From Anabaena minutissima FACHB-250 (GTDB lineage Bacteria > Cyanobacteriota > Cyanobacteriia > Cyanobacteriales > Nostocaceae): DNA of 64,000 nt. The notes under the pieces are model-generated. The model did not search any database, was not told the origin of the DNA, and was given only the letters and a program-made list of their open reading frames with translations. A program made the position numbers and the translations under genes. Location: the NCBI RefSeq assembly GCF_014697125.1, contig NZ_JACJRG010000028.1:1-64000 (forward strand), given 5' to 3'. Positions 17,201 through 25,175 of the stretch are shown piece by piece; within the stretch, counting starts at the first letter, position 1, and each line of letters opens with the position of its first letter.

Positions 17201-19330
17201 ATGGATTAATTGTTGGCTCAGTAATTGATTTTGATCGACTTCAGATTCTGTATACCCTAGTAGATTTTGCCATTGCCAGTCACGATAGATTTTCCCTGTG
17301 TGGAGATTCCAATCCCACAAACCCAACTCGCTGGCTTCTAGGGCTAGTTGTAATCGTTCTTCGCTTTGTCTGTGGGCTGCTTCTATCATTTGGCGTTGAA
17401 TTAAACTGCCTAATTGCGTGGCTACAGCACCCACCAACATCAGTAACCGCTTATCTACTGAGACAGCACTGCGCTTAAAAAATACTAAAACAGCTACTAC
17501 TTCCCGACCGGCAAGAATGGGAACACCAAAACCCGCTTTAAAGCCGATTTTCGCAGCTTGTGGAGAGCGTAAAAATACTGACTGGGTTACCTGAGAAATA
17601 TCTTCTATCCATTCTGGTTTTTTCGTTTGCCATACTCGCCCCGGTAGTCCCACACCCAAAGCAAATGTCATTGTCTGGTTGCGATCGCAAAATTCTTCCA
17701 GATGGTTTTCTTCACAGTAGCAGACTAAACTATGTTCCAATACACTACCATCATCATCGGGTATCCATGCTTCCCCAAAATCCCAACCGATAGTTTGGCA
17801 AATCAAACGCAAGACTAATGTTAAAGCACTTTTGAGATCAATAGCGCGGGTGATGCCCTGGGTAGTCAACAGCAATAAACGGCTTTCAGTTTCTGCTTGT
17901 TTGCGTTCGGTGATATCTTTAGCTGTTGCGAGTAGATACTTTTGACTCTCTATTTCGATCATTTCTGCACTGAGCAACACCGTTTTGATTTCACCGCTTA
18001 CAGTGCGAAAATCAACTTCATGGTTGCGGATAGTTTTTGTTTGTTGCAGGATTTTGGACAGAAAATGACATTCCTGGGGATTTACCCAAATGTTCAATTC
18101 TGTATTAGTGCTACCAATGACTTGCGATCGAGAATAACCAAAGAGCCGACAAAAGCTGTCGTTAACTTCAATGTAGCGTGTTTCTGGAAAAGTACACAGA
18201 GCGATGGGGTCAGGGGAGGCTCTAAAGGCTGAGGCTAACTTCTGTTCGGAAGCTCGATGAGCTGCTTCAGCTCGTTGACGTTCTCGTGCTTCTAGTGCCA
18301 AAGAGACTAAATTACTTAAAGAACGGGCAAAATTTTGCTCTTCCAGTGTCCAGTGATGTACTATTCCCACAGTTTCTAAGCACAAAACTCCTACTGTTTT
18401 TCCCCCTAAACGAATGGGTGTATCGAGCATGGAAGTAATATTGCAGGGGGTAAGATAAGTCTCAGATAATTGTTGTGTGCGGGGATCTTTATGGGCATCA
18501 TCGGCGGCGATCGCTTCATTTTGATGCAAAAGTTGAAAATATGCTCGATGCTCGGCTACTGATAGGGTCAATCCTGTACTGTGTTGATCCTGGCTTTGCT
18601 CAAATAAATCGCAGCATTCAATTTCAGTACCTGTGACTTTATACAGCCAAATACTAGCTCTTTCTACGTCAATATGTTTTGCTCCAGCTTCTGTAATTTC
18701 CCTCAAAACGGCTGGCAATTCTCCTTGATATAATGCCTGATGTTTCGCTAGTTGGCTTAACACTGAATTATAGTTGCATAGCTTGATGGTACTTGCCGGC
18801 GGGTTGGTATTTTGATGGTAATTTTGCAGATTACTCTCCGCTTGCACAGTATTGCATATTGTCTCTAGCTGCTGTGTTTGCTTTGCTAACTCAACGGCTA
18901 GTTGTTGATATTTTGCCTGCTCTACAAGTAATTGTTGCCGTAGTTCTTGAGTCTTAAGTTGATTCTTTACTCGAATTAAAACTTCTTTTTCTCTTAATGG
19001 TTTAGTAATATAGTCGGCGAAATCTAATTTAATATGATTCAATGTTTGAGATAGTTTTTCTAAATCAATCAGTAAAATTATGGGTATATCTATTTTGTTT
19101 TGATTACTCTTTAATCGTTGAGCGATTTTTGACCCCTTGCGGTTAGCTATAGAACTGTCCAGTAAAATTAGATCAGGAATAAAGTCTATTGCTAAATTAA
19201 CTTCTATTTCCTTAGAAGATAATTTTTGTAAATTATAATTAATCGCATCAAATATTCTTAATAAACAATTCCAATTTTCTAGACCGTTCTCAATTAAGAG
19301 AATCTTAATTTGCTGATCATCTATCTTCAT
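14300..19330 (-). CDS. multi-sensor hybrid histidine kinase
   Basis: 1676 residues, cytoplasmic. Approximate order: receiver-like domain (1-130), coiled coil, GAF (200-350), PAS (360-480), GAF (490-665), PAS (670-800), PAS (800-925), a phytochrome-type GAF (930-1105), HisKA with His1135 in MSHELRTPLN, HATPase (ESKIRQVLLNIVGNAIKF; GTGLGLAIS), C-terminal receiver with Asp1453 (FMDMRMPAMDGY), and a helical tail. The phytochrome-type GAF lacks the usual Cys-His chromophore dyad: the sequence is IYQACLDPHYINLLEQF, with Cys in the normally Gly position. The last receiver carries an unusual insert of about 48 residues after RLIRSRE, before IIIALTANAF. The N-terminal receiver has a conserved Asp context (LILLDSS) but weak later motifs. 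nagB follows directly. Confidence 0.9.
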   Translation of the reverse strand: MKIDDQQIKILLIENGLENWNCLLRIFDAINYNLQKLSSKEIEVNLAIDFIPDLILLDSSIANRKGSKIAQRLKSNQNKIDIPIILLIDLEKLSQTLNHIKLDFADYITKPLREKEVLIRVKNQLKTQELRQQLLVEQAKYQQLAVELAKQTQQLETICNTVQAESNLQNYHQNTNPPASTIKLCNYNSVLSQLAKHQALYQGELPAVLREITEAGAKHIDVERASIWLYKVTGTEIECCDLFEQSQDQHSTGLTLSVAEHRAYFQLLHQNEAIAADDAHKDPRTQQLSETYLTPCNITSMLDTPIRLGGKTVGVLCLETVGIVHHWTLEEQNFARSLSNLVSLALEARERQRAEAAHRASEQKLASAFRASPDPIALCTFPETRYIEVNDSFCRLFGYSRSQVIGSTNTELNIWVNPQECHFLSKILQQTKTIRNHEVDFRTVSGEIKTVLLSAEMIEIESQKYLLATAKDITERKQAETESRLLLLTTQGITRAIDLKSALTLVLRLICQTIGWDFGEAWIPDDDGSVLEHSLVCYCEENHLEEFCDRNQTMTFALGVGLPGRVWQTKKPEWIEDISQVTQSVFLRSPQAAKIGFKAGFGVPILAGREVVAVLVFFKRSAVSVDKRLLMLVGAVATQLGSLIQRQMIEAAHRQSEERLQLALEASELGLWDWNLHTGKIYRDWQWQNLLGYTESEVDQNQLLSQQLIHPQDLPAVKSAIHAHLHGMTSVYEMEFRIRCASGEWKWLQSRGQIVERDEQGAPLRMTGTNKDITERKTLEKQLELREAHLNAFFSGAPVGMNILDHHLRFVQINELMAEISGQPAKDHIGKTLDEIAPHIDPLLTPFCQHVLLTGQAILNRELSIAVSESREHLRHFLVSYFPIPGEDHRPSGVGTVMLEISGLKQAEAALRESIERERAIAQVIQRMRQTLDLETIFTATTAELRQVLHCDRVVVYRFHPDWSGEFVAESVGTEWVSLIEMHQQNLNLTKDALENGRCILKMLDGQEIELQDNQIPANTGTSFCCVSNIYQACLDPHYINLLEQFQAQAYITVPILCGNQVWGLLATYQNSQPRQWKTGEINIVVQIGNQLGVALQQAQLLAQTQQQSEALQAAVTAADAANRAKSEFLANMSHELRTPLNAILGFTQLMSHDNTLSREHQQNLGIMNRAGEHLLNLINDILEMSKIEAGKTTLNLSSFDLIHLLDNLQELLQVRAKAKGLKLIFEYDPHLPQYVQSDESKIRQVLLNIVGNAIKFTASGNVILKVRLGTGDKGTRKQGGQESNTASPVSSPSSLSISHPQSLIFEIQDTGTGIAPQELELLFEAFGQTQSGRQSQQGTGLGLAISRKYVQMMGGEISVTSSLGMGSQFTFDIQVALISAADMPMSSVSCWVTGLASQQAQYRILVVDDIPDSRLLLVKLLSSIGFTVQEAANGHEAVALWEQWHPHLIFMDMRMPAMDGYQATRLIRSRELEHQEKCSMMSMTTVGATLAETCLQLTTYVHEVSRNENRPMSCSYQHHTIIIALTANAFEEQREAMITAGCDDLINKPFQKAQILETLSQYLGVRYLYQKDIRQTFHIRQKSLEKIPKIDDLLSLLSQMPQEWVAKIYQAAAQGSDDLILELIQQLTWENTILQEYFSCLAHNFQFEKIMELTNDVVNQEQRKVRVEEASTPNF

Positions 19331-19797
19331 AGCATGATTTTTTGTGAAAAAATTTCAACACACCTTGATTAACTGGCAATTAAAACAAAATATTTTTGTC
19401 CGTACTATGTTGGCAGAAAATTGTAGATTAATTATTCATATGGCTTGAAGTATTACGGTTAAATATAACTCATATATGCTACAGTCACAGCAATAAAATT
19501 ACCCAGGCTATTCATTAACTGAACATCTTGCACTAGCGTCGAAAACCGCAATGCTGGAGTACATTTGAGGCTAAAACCGTTGATGATTAGTTGAAACCCT
19601 GGTTTTTAGTCTTTGCTGAGAATACTCGAAGATGTGATTTGAAAATCTTTCCATACCGCAACTTTTACGTCTCTATATCTTTGTATACTTGTATAATTAT
19701 CTGTATTTTTATTGGCAGAGAAATCGTATTATTACTTATATTTAGATTAAGACGGAAAATCGGATCAAGAAACCAGAAAATCGAGAAAATATAGGAG

Positions 19798-19853
19798 ATA
19801 CAGCGTTTTGTAAGTAAATTAGGTACACCCCATCTACTTGCAAAACGCTGTAT
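19798..19853. repeat. long perfect-stem inverted repeat
   Basis: 19-nt arms (left arm beginning ATACAGCGTTTTG, right arm ending CAAAACGCTGTAT) are fully paired with one G-U wobble around an 18-nt loop. It is followed by TTTTC on the plus strand. It could be a terminator or a miniature repeat; no gene precedes it on the plus strand. Confidence 0.65.
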
Positions 19854-19862
19854 TTTCATCAT

Positions 19863-19992
19863 ACTGAGTGGTGAGTGCTGAGTAGTGTTAGCGGTAGCGC
19901 GGCGTTTAGCCGGTGCTGAGTAGTGAGTGCTGTTAGCGGTAGCGGGGCGTTTAGCCCGTGCTGAGTGGTGAGTGGTAAGTGCTGATTAGTAA
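19863..19992. repeat. heptad arrays with two 26-bp elements
   Basis: GAGTGGT/GAGTGCT/GAGTAGT heptads interrupted by two copies of the 26-bp element (19887-19912 and 19932-19957, beginning GTTAGCGGTAGCG). Confidence 0.85.
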
Positions 19993-20144
19993 CTAAGTAT
20001 ACACTTATTCACCACTCTTGATTTAAATGACCAGCTAGATTAAAAAGGCTAATAATTAGGGACTTTTGACTTCACAACTTCCTCATCTTCTAATTGTAAA
20101 TTGTGGATGCTCCCGACGATCGCCACGCCAGCGAAAGAATAAGT

Positions 20145-20963
20145 ATGAACGCCATACAATCTACACAAAATTCCCGCCATTCCTTAGTCTATGGGCCGGT
20201 CAAATCTTGGCGATTTGGGCGATCGCTGGGTATTGATCCAATTGGGGAAGTTTCTATTTGCTCGTTTAATTGCGTCTACTGTCAATTAGGGCAAATTCAA
20301 GTACATACTACTGAACGCCGGATTTTTGTACCTACAGCCCAAATATTTGAGGATTTGCGATCTCTATCACCAGATGAAAAAATAGATGTAGTTACCCTCA
20401 GTGGTAGTGGTGAACCGACTTTAGCCTTAAATTTAGATGAAATTTTAGCGATCGCCAAACAGTTGACAAAACTGCCAACAGTAGTTTTAACTAACAGTTC
20501 ACTCCTAGGCGATCGCATGGTACGCGACGCTTTGCAACTAGCTGATATTGTAGCTGTTAAATTAGATGCCATTTCGTCACATCAATGGCAGCGCATCAAT
20601 CAGCCTATAGGGACAATGAATCTACCTGATATTTTGGCAGGTATTGCCCAATTTCGCGGGGAATATACAGGACATCTCGCTATCCAAACAATGGTTTTGT
20701 CTTCCTGGACAACAGAAATGCTAGAAGATTACATCCAACTAGTACAGCGTCTTAGTCCTGATGAAATTCAACTCAACATTCCATCTCGACCCCGTGCTTT
20801 GGTTCGTCAGTTAGATGCTAGGGGAAATAATGCCTTTGAATCTGACTGTGGTGATTTTCGCCAAATCAATTGCATCAGCGTTGATGTCCTCAATGCTTTA
20901 GCTGATGCTATTTACTTTGCAACCAAAATTCCTGTGCGTTGCGCCCCGATAGCTTTGTCATAG
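20145..20963 (+). CDS. radical SAM protein (COG0731-like)
   Basis: Radical SAM enzyme with the cluster motif CSFNCVYC at about residue 40 of the called protein, and typical downstream blocks VTLSGSGEPTLALNLDEI and LTNSSLLGDRMVRDAL. This matches the family of short Fe-S oxidoreductases related to wyosine-base enzymes; its substrate is not known. The frame opens at a GTG at 20103, but the ATG at 20145 (NAIQSTQNSRHSLVYGP) gives the usual N-terminus. The next gene, another radical SAM protein, starts 25 bp after the stop, so the two form an operon. Confidence 0.82.
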   Translation: MNAIQSTQNSRHSLVYGPVKSWRFGRSLGIDPIGEVSICSFNCVYCQLGQIQVHTTERRIFVPTAQIFEDLRSLSPDEKIDVVTLSGSGEPTLALNLDEILAIAKQLTKLPTVVLTNSSLLGDRMVRDALQLADIVAVKLDAISSHQWQRINQPIGTMNLPDILAGIAQFRGEYTGHLAIQTMVLSSWTTEMLEDYIQLVQRLSPDEIQLNIPSRPRALVRQLDARGNNAFESDCGDFRQINCISVDVLNALADAIYFATKIPVRCAPIALS

Positions 20964-20988
20964 TTCACTGTTTACAAGGAATCAACAG

Positions 20989-21612
20989 ATGGAAACCGAA
21001 CAAACCAACCTATCACTAATACGCCCAGAAATTCCCTCTGGTCATCTTAACATCATGGGTTACATTGATGAATCAGAAGTGAATGGCCCTGGTTGTCGTG
21101 CTGTTGTCTGGGTTCAAGGGTGTCCGAGGGAATGTCCTGGCTGCTTTAATCCCGATTCCTGGACATTTGAGATTAACCAACTAGTAACTGTTGATAGTCT
21201 AGTTGAGCAAATTTTAAGCAAACCCCAAAATACCGGCGTGACATTCTCAGGAGGAGAACCATTTTGGCAAGCATCCGCCTTAGCTGATTTAGCCCGTAAG
21301 CTAAAAGCGGCTGGTTTAAATGTCATGTCTTTTAGTGGTTTTACCCTCAAGCAACTCCAATCAGAATCCGCACCGCCAGGTTCTCAAGAATTATTAGCAC
21401 AATTAGATATTTTGATTGATGGGCCGTTTGTAGAAACTTTAGCAATTAATTCTCCAGATTCCCCTGTTTCCTCGCGAAATCAAAAGGTTCGCGTATTTAA
21501 CCCAGCCTTTGCTGACAAAATTTCTTGGGCTAGCGACCAGATAGAAGTTCACATCCTCAAAGATGGAAATCGTATTGTCACCGGTTATCAAGGTTGGTTG
21601 GAATTGACTTAA
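20989..21612 (+). CDS. NrdG-like radical SAM activase
   Basis: 207 residues. The cluster motif is CPRECPGC, preceded by GPGCRAVVWVQG and followed by VTFSGGEPFWQASAL, as in anaerobic ribonucleotide reductase activating proteins (NrdG), which install a glycyl radical. The C-terminus has LDILIDGPFVETLA and VRVFNPA, also usual. AAGGAA precedes the ATG. No nrdD-like partner is in the window, so the target is unknown; it may be a divergent activase rather than true NrdG. Confidence 0.75.
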   Translation: METEQTNLSLIRPEIPSGHLNIMGYIDESEVNGPGCRAVVWVQGCPRECPGCFNPDSWTFEINQLVTVDSLVEQILSKPQNTGVTFSGGEPFWQASALADLARKLKAAGLNVMSFSGFTLKQLQSESAPPGSQELLAQLDILIDGPFVETLAINSPDSPVSSRNQKVRVFNPAFADKISWASDQIEVHILKDGNRIVTGYQGWLELT

Positions 21613-21660
21613 ATCAGTTAACAGTTATAGCACTTCTCGTTTGTATGCAATACACTCTAA

Positions 21661-21969
21661 CCTCTCTCCTTGTAGGCTGCGGTGTACACACAAGTGATAC
21701 CCACATACATTTCAGAACCTTGACAAAATTCTCAACTGTCATGTTGTAGCTTGCTTTGCTACGCAGGCGTAAGCCTACTCCGTAGGAGTATCTAGCGACA
21801 GCGAAATGAAACATCTTGAGACTACCGTGCAAATCCGAGATTCTTTCCGACGGAACGCTTTGCGAACCCTCCGCAAAGCTTCACTCAGAATGACATTTAA
21901 GGGCTATAAAGCAATTGTTGACTGGGATTTTCAGACTTGTGTGTACACCTTAGCCTTGTAGAAGAGAGG
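21661..21969. mobile_element. MITE-like element with 35-bp inverted ends
   Basis: The 35-nt ends (21661-21695 and 21935-21969) are inverted copies with about three quarters identity. They include a perfect 15-bp block, GGTGTACACACAAGT versus ACTTGTGTGTACACC. The 309-bp interior holds palindromes (GGCGTAAGCC; CTACTCCGTAGGAG) and no plausible gene. A 72-codon frame inside is a by-product. Confidence 0.6.
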
Positions 21970-21982
21970 CTTTGAGGCTTAC

Positions 21983-22006
21983 TCCCCTTCCCTTTTAGGG
22001 AAGGGG
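21983..22006. repeat. hairpin CCCCTTCCC/GGGAAGGGG
   Basis: Near-perfect inverted repeat with a short TTTTA loop, followed by TTGGGGG. A common dispersed hairpin in Nostoc-type genomes. It lies between the NrdG-like gene and the convergent MAPEG gene. Confidence 0.55.
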
Positions 22007-22072
22007 TTGGGGGTTAGGTCTAGGGTGTTGACTTTGTGGGAAAATTCCTCAAAAAAGTTCATGCAAATTCTG

Positions 22073-22576
22073 TTACGAGAGAAGTCCTACAATACCGTAA
22101 TATACACAGGCACTAGCACCAGCAATGTAAACTAACCACGTTAGGAAAAAACCAAATGCGCGACCCGGTGAGGGACCATAGGTGATAGTCAGCCCCCACG
22201 CATGAGCAACTCGTCCTATCGTGAGCATACTGCCAAGCAACCAGAGTATCCAAGACGACGAACGCATCAACTCTAATGTGATGACAAACAACAGCCCCAA
22301 CGGGACATATTCTGTAAAATTGCCATAGGCACGTACTTTGCGCTGAAGAACGCCATCATCGGCAGTTTTTGTAATCACACATTTCTGAGTATAGCTTTCG
22401 ACAAAAGCTGCCCACGTATTGGGGTGTTCAAGGTAATTGGGCTGATTAATAATGTCTGTCTCCGTTTCTCCGTGCCAAATACGCGTTCGGGTGCGCTCTG
22501 TAACGACAAGGTAAGACAAAACAAGCGCAATCAAACCATTGAGTCCAACAAACAAGGTTGAAACAGGGATAGGCAT
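22073..22576 (-). CDS. MAPEG family membrane protein
   Basis: Integral membrane protein of the eicosanoid and glutathione metabolism superfamily. Four hydrophobic helices are seen (for example STLFVGLNGLIALVLSYLVV near the start and YIAGASACVYYGIVGLL at the end). The family signature is RAYGNFTEYVPLGLLFVI, followed by GRVAHAWG. The frame opens with TTG at 22642, but the ATG at 22576 (PIPVSTLF) fits the family start. An unusual insert of about 35 residues (IINQPNYLEHPNTWAAFVESY) separates helix 1 from the NFxE motif. Bacterial members often have glutathione transferase or peroxidase activity; this is not established here. Divergent from a LuxR regulator gene. Confidence 0.8.
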   Translation of the reverse strand: MPIPVSTLFVGLNGLIALVLSYLVVTERTRTRIWHGETETDIINQPNYLEHPNTWAAFVESYTQKCVITKTADDGVLQRKVRAYGNFTEYVPLGLLFVITLELMRSSSWILWLLGSMLTIGRVAHAWGLTITYGPSPGRAFGFFLTWLVYIAGASACVYYGIVGLLS

Positions 22577-22656
22577 AACAGATGTGAATTGTAGATCAAT
22601 TTTATACAATATGGACTCATAGTCACCGAACCAAGTCCTCAACTGGGTACAAGTTT

Positions 22657-23346
22657 ATGAAATTTGCTCCTCTGATTGAAAAAATCACTATGGTATCCAA
22701 TGAAGTACACTTACGCTCTTGCTTCATGGACTATGCTGGCAAACTGGTGGGAGCTACGGCTTGGGGATTGGATTTGCTGGATAGTCGTCTTCGAGTGTTG
22801 GAGTCAGACCTTTGGGGAGTGCGGGATACCTTTCGCGATCGCTATCAAGAAGTTGGACAAAGTGAAGATCGAGTAAGCCAACGCATGATTCAGCAGCAAA
22901 TTCCAGTTCATCATCTATCGGTTCAGTCTTTAAAAGCTTGGCATCAGAGCGCACTTTACCAGGATGTATTTCGTAATTACGGGCTTGAACATGGCATGGT
23001 TGCACCCCTCATCGGTGTTAGTCGCTTGATCGGTGGGATCTATTTTTTGCGTGGGAAGGAGTTTCCCACCTTTAACGATAGCGACCTTATTCATGTGGGT
23101 TCTCTATGCCAACACTTATCCGTTCGTTTAGCAACTTTACGTTTTGCGATCTCTCCTTCTTTAATCAATTGTCTAACACCACGAGAAGTTGACGTTGCGG
23201 AATTAGTTGCTCAAGGATTGAGTAATCGAGAAATTGCTTTGAAGTTGTATATCAGCCGTGATGCTGTCAAACAAGTTCTCAAACGGATGTTTCAGAAGTT
23301 AGACGTTTCTGCACGGGCAGAAATGGTTGCAAGATTGAAGGCTTGA
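22657..23346 (+). CDS. LuxR-type transcriptional regulator
   Basis: 229 residues. The C-terminal LuxR/GerE helix-turn-helix is clear: LTPREVDVAELVAQGLSNRE, then IALKLYISRDAVKQVLKRMF. The N-terminal 150 residues look like a GAF-type sensor with no receiver Asp. Ligand unknown. It is divergent from the MAPEG gene with start codons about 80 bp apart, so it may regulate that gene as well as itself. Confidence 0.82.
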   Translation: MKFAPLIEKITMVSNEVHLRSCFMDYAGKLVGATAWGLDLLDSRLRVLESDLWGVRDTFRDRYQEVGQSEDRVSQRMIQQQIPVHHLSVQSLKAWHQSALYQDVFRNYGLEHGMVAPLIGVSRLIGGIYFLRGKEFPTFNDSDLIHVGSLCQHLSVRLATLRFAISPSLINCLTPREVDVAELVAQGLSNREIALKLYISRDAVKQVLKRMFQKLDVSARAEMVARLKA

Positions 23347-23576
23347 GTTTGCTAATCTAACTTTAATTCTGACCCAATTAATGACACAGAAACACCATGA
23401 TTTTTTACTCTCCAAAAAGGCACAGAGTCAACAGCCTAGGTTAGGTCTGTATTAGACTCAACTGCAAACCGCTATATCAAGATTAAAATTCCTGGATGGT
23501 ATACCTTTGGAGTAGAAAATATTAATTTCTACTCCCATTTTCTTGTATCTTAATTACGAATTACAAATTACGAATT

Positions 23577-24023
23577 ATGTTGACGTTGACGCAAAGGCAA
23601 CCACCAAACCCTGATATAACAGTCACTTTTACTTTGGCACTGACAGCAGAAGAACGTACCCGCAGCCGTCACCGCTTTGAAACAGAAGAAGGTAAGGTGG
23701 TGTTTTTACGTTTACCTAGGGGGACGGTGTTGTGGGATGGGGATATTCTACAAGATGAAACCAATGGCAGTTTTATTAGAATTACCGCTAAACCAGAACA
23801 GGTTTTAACTGTTGTCTCCCCTACACCAATTTTATTAATGCGGGCTGCATACCATTTGGGAAATCGTCATGTACCTGTAGAAATTACCTGCAATTATTTA
23901 CGTTTATCTCCAGACCCAGTTTTACGCACCCTGTTAGAACAGATGGGGCTGGAAATCACAGAGGAAATTATCCCATTTCAGCCGGAGGTAGGTGCTTATG
24001 GACACCATCAACCTCACGGATAG
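23577..24023 (+). CDS. ureE: urease accessory protein UreE
   Basis: Nickel metallochaperone for urease maturation. 148 residues. The N-terminal peptide-binding domain (VVFLRLPRGTVLWDGDIL) and C-terminal metal-binding domain (AAYHLGNRHVPVEI, with the conserved His pair region) are both present. The tail GHHQPHG is only modestly His-rich. Its end overlaps ureF. The catalytic subunits (ureABC) and ureD are not in the window. Confidence 0.92.
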   Translation: MLTLTQRQPPNPDITVTFTLALTAEERTRSRHRFETEEGKVVFLRLPRGTVLWDGDILQDETNGSFIRITAKPEQVLTVVSPTPILLMRAAYHLGNRHVPVEITCNYLRLSPDPVLRTLLEQMGLEITEEIIPFQPEVGAYGHHQPHG

Positions 24024-24687
24024 TCATTTATTGCATCTCTTGCAGCTAGCTAGTTCCGCCTTACCTGTGGGAGCATACAGCTATTCGGAAGGATTGGAAA
24101 CTTTAGTAGAACATAGCACAATTACCAACAAAGATACCCTTAAACATTGGTTAGAGGCAGAACTGCGTTATGGGGCAATTCGGTTAGAAACGGCGGTAAT
24201 AGTCAGAGTGCATGAGGCTGTGACTACGGGTGATCTGGAAAGATTACGCTATTGGAATGTGTGGTTATCGGCTGCGAGGGAAACCCAAGAATTACGTAAT
24301 TCTAGCTGGCAAATGGGGCGATCGCTCATGCAGTTACTTGCTAAAATACAACCGCAAGTATTAGATTTAGCCAACGCTGTGGGTAATCCTTGCAATTATG
24401 CGATCGCTTATGGCATTGCTGCTGCCCATTGGCAAATCAATCCTCAAGCCGCTTTACTAGCATATCTGCATAGCTGGGCAACTAATTTAATGACGGCTGG
24501 AGTAAAACTCATCCCCCTAGGGCAAACAGCAGGACAAGAAATATTACTAAACTTACAACCATTAATTACTTCTGCCACACTAGAAATAATGGAATTAGAA
24601 GATGATGATCTGAGTTGCTGTAGTTGGGGCTTATCTTTAGCCAGTATGCAGCACGAAACACAATACACTAGATTGTTTAGAAGTTGA
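23998..24687 (+). CDS. ureF: urease accessory protein UreF
   Basis: Works with UreD and UreG to insert nickel into apo-urease. The N-terminal LLQLASSALPVGAYSYSEGL and GMAAAHW-like IAYGIAAAHWQI blocks are diagnostic. The frame opens at a GTG (23992), but GGAGGTA at 23984-23990 is ideally placed for the ATG at 23998. It overlaps ureE by 26 bp, so translational coupling is likely. Confidence 0.93.
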   Translation: MDTINLTDSHLLHLLQLASSALPVGAYSYSEGLETLVEHSTITNKDTLKHWLEAELRYGAIRLETAVIVRVHEAVTTGDLERLRYWNVWLSAARETQELRNSSWQMGRSLMQLLAKIQPQVLDLANAVGNPCNYAIAYGIAAAHWQINPQAALLAYLHSWATNLMTAGVKLIPLGQTAGQEILLNLQPLITSATLEIMELEDDDLSCCSWGLSLASMQHETQYTRLFRS

Positions 24688-24750
24688 GATTTAGGAGGCA
24701 TAAAATAGTAAATCAAATTCGTGTTTTAGTAATTAAGATAGAAGATATAA

Positions 24751-24963
24751 ATGTATTTTAAAAATACTAAACCAACCTTTGAGCAAGCTTTAGCTTCTGT
24801 TTGTGTTTGTCAATCACTCTCAGATATGTTACAGCCCATACACTTATTTAGATATGATGCGTTATATAAACATATATTCATACTGGCTGGCATGAATGAA
24901 GGCATAGAAATTATTGTTTTTGAAAATGGAACTTGGGAGTTTTACGAAGATGAAAAAGCCTGA
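24751..24963 (+). CDS. DUF6888-like small protein
   Basis: 70 residues: PTFEQALASVCVCQSL near the start and FILAGMNEGIEIIVFENGTW near the end. From memory this resembles the DUF6888 family of cyanobacterial small proteins, often found next to DUF6887 proteins. Its 3' end overlaps the next gene by 14 bp. Function unknown; the tight overlapping pair is reminiscent of toxin-antitoxin modules, which is inference. Confidence 0.6.
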   Translation: MYFKNTKPTFEQALASVCVCQSLSDMLQPIHLFRYDALYKHIFILAGMNEGIEIIVFENGTWEFYEDEKA

Positions 24964-25144
24964 TTTTACCCAAATGACTCGTCAAGAATTAAAAGCTTAC
25001 ATCCGACAACACCCTACTGATGATGAAGCAATTAGAGAATTATTTGTCAATCGTCGTAGTTCTCAAGCTAAGACTTATCCTTTTCCGTATAAAATGACAC
25101 AAGAAGAATTAACAGATATTTTCCGCCGCCAAAATTCCGAATAA
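24950..25144 (+). CDS. DUF6887-like small protein
   Basis: 64 residues from the ATG at 24950 (KKPDFTQMTRQELKAYIRQH). This N-terminal MTRQELKAY pattern and the DDEAIRELFVNRR segment resemble the DUF6887 family seen paired with DUF6888. It starts inside the upstream gene (14-bp overlap) and ends 31 bp before ureG. A longer frame from 24914 is unlikely because it would overlap more. Possible antitoxin-like partner; unproven. Confidence 0.6.
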   Translation: MKKPDFTQMTRQELKAYIRQHPTDDEAIRELFVNRRSSQAKTYPFPYKMTQEELTDIFRRQNSE

Positions 25145-25175
25145 TTGTGACTTGACAAATGATTTGTTTGAACTT

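Larger units (their letters stand above)
19331..20144. other. intergenic region with hairpin and repeat arrays
   Basis: No gene supported; frames at 19591-19862 are low-complexity and overlap on both strands. It contains the long inverted repeat at 19798-19853 and heptad arrays from 19863. Confidence 0.5.

Noticed and set aside
21614..21832. 72-codon frame in the MITE-like element
   Set aside because: It runs through palindromic repeat sequence and shows no protein features.
24914..24949. Longer start for the DUF6887-like gene
   Set aside because: Would overlap the upstream gene more extensively and would add residues not in the family pattern.
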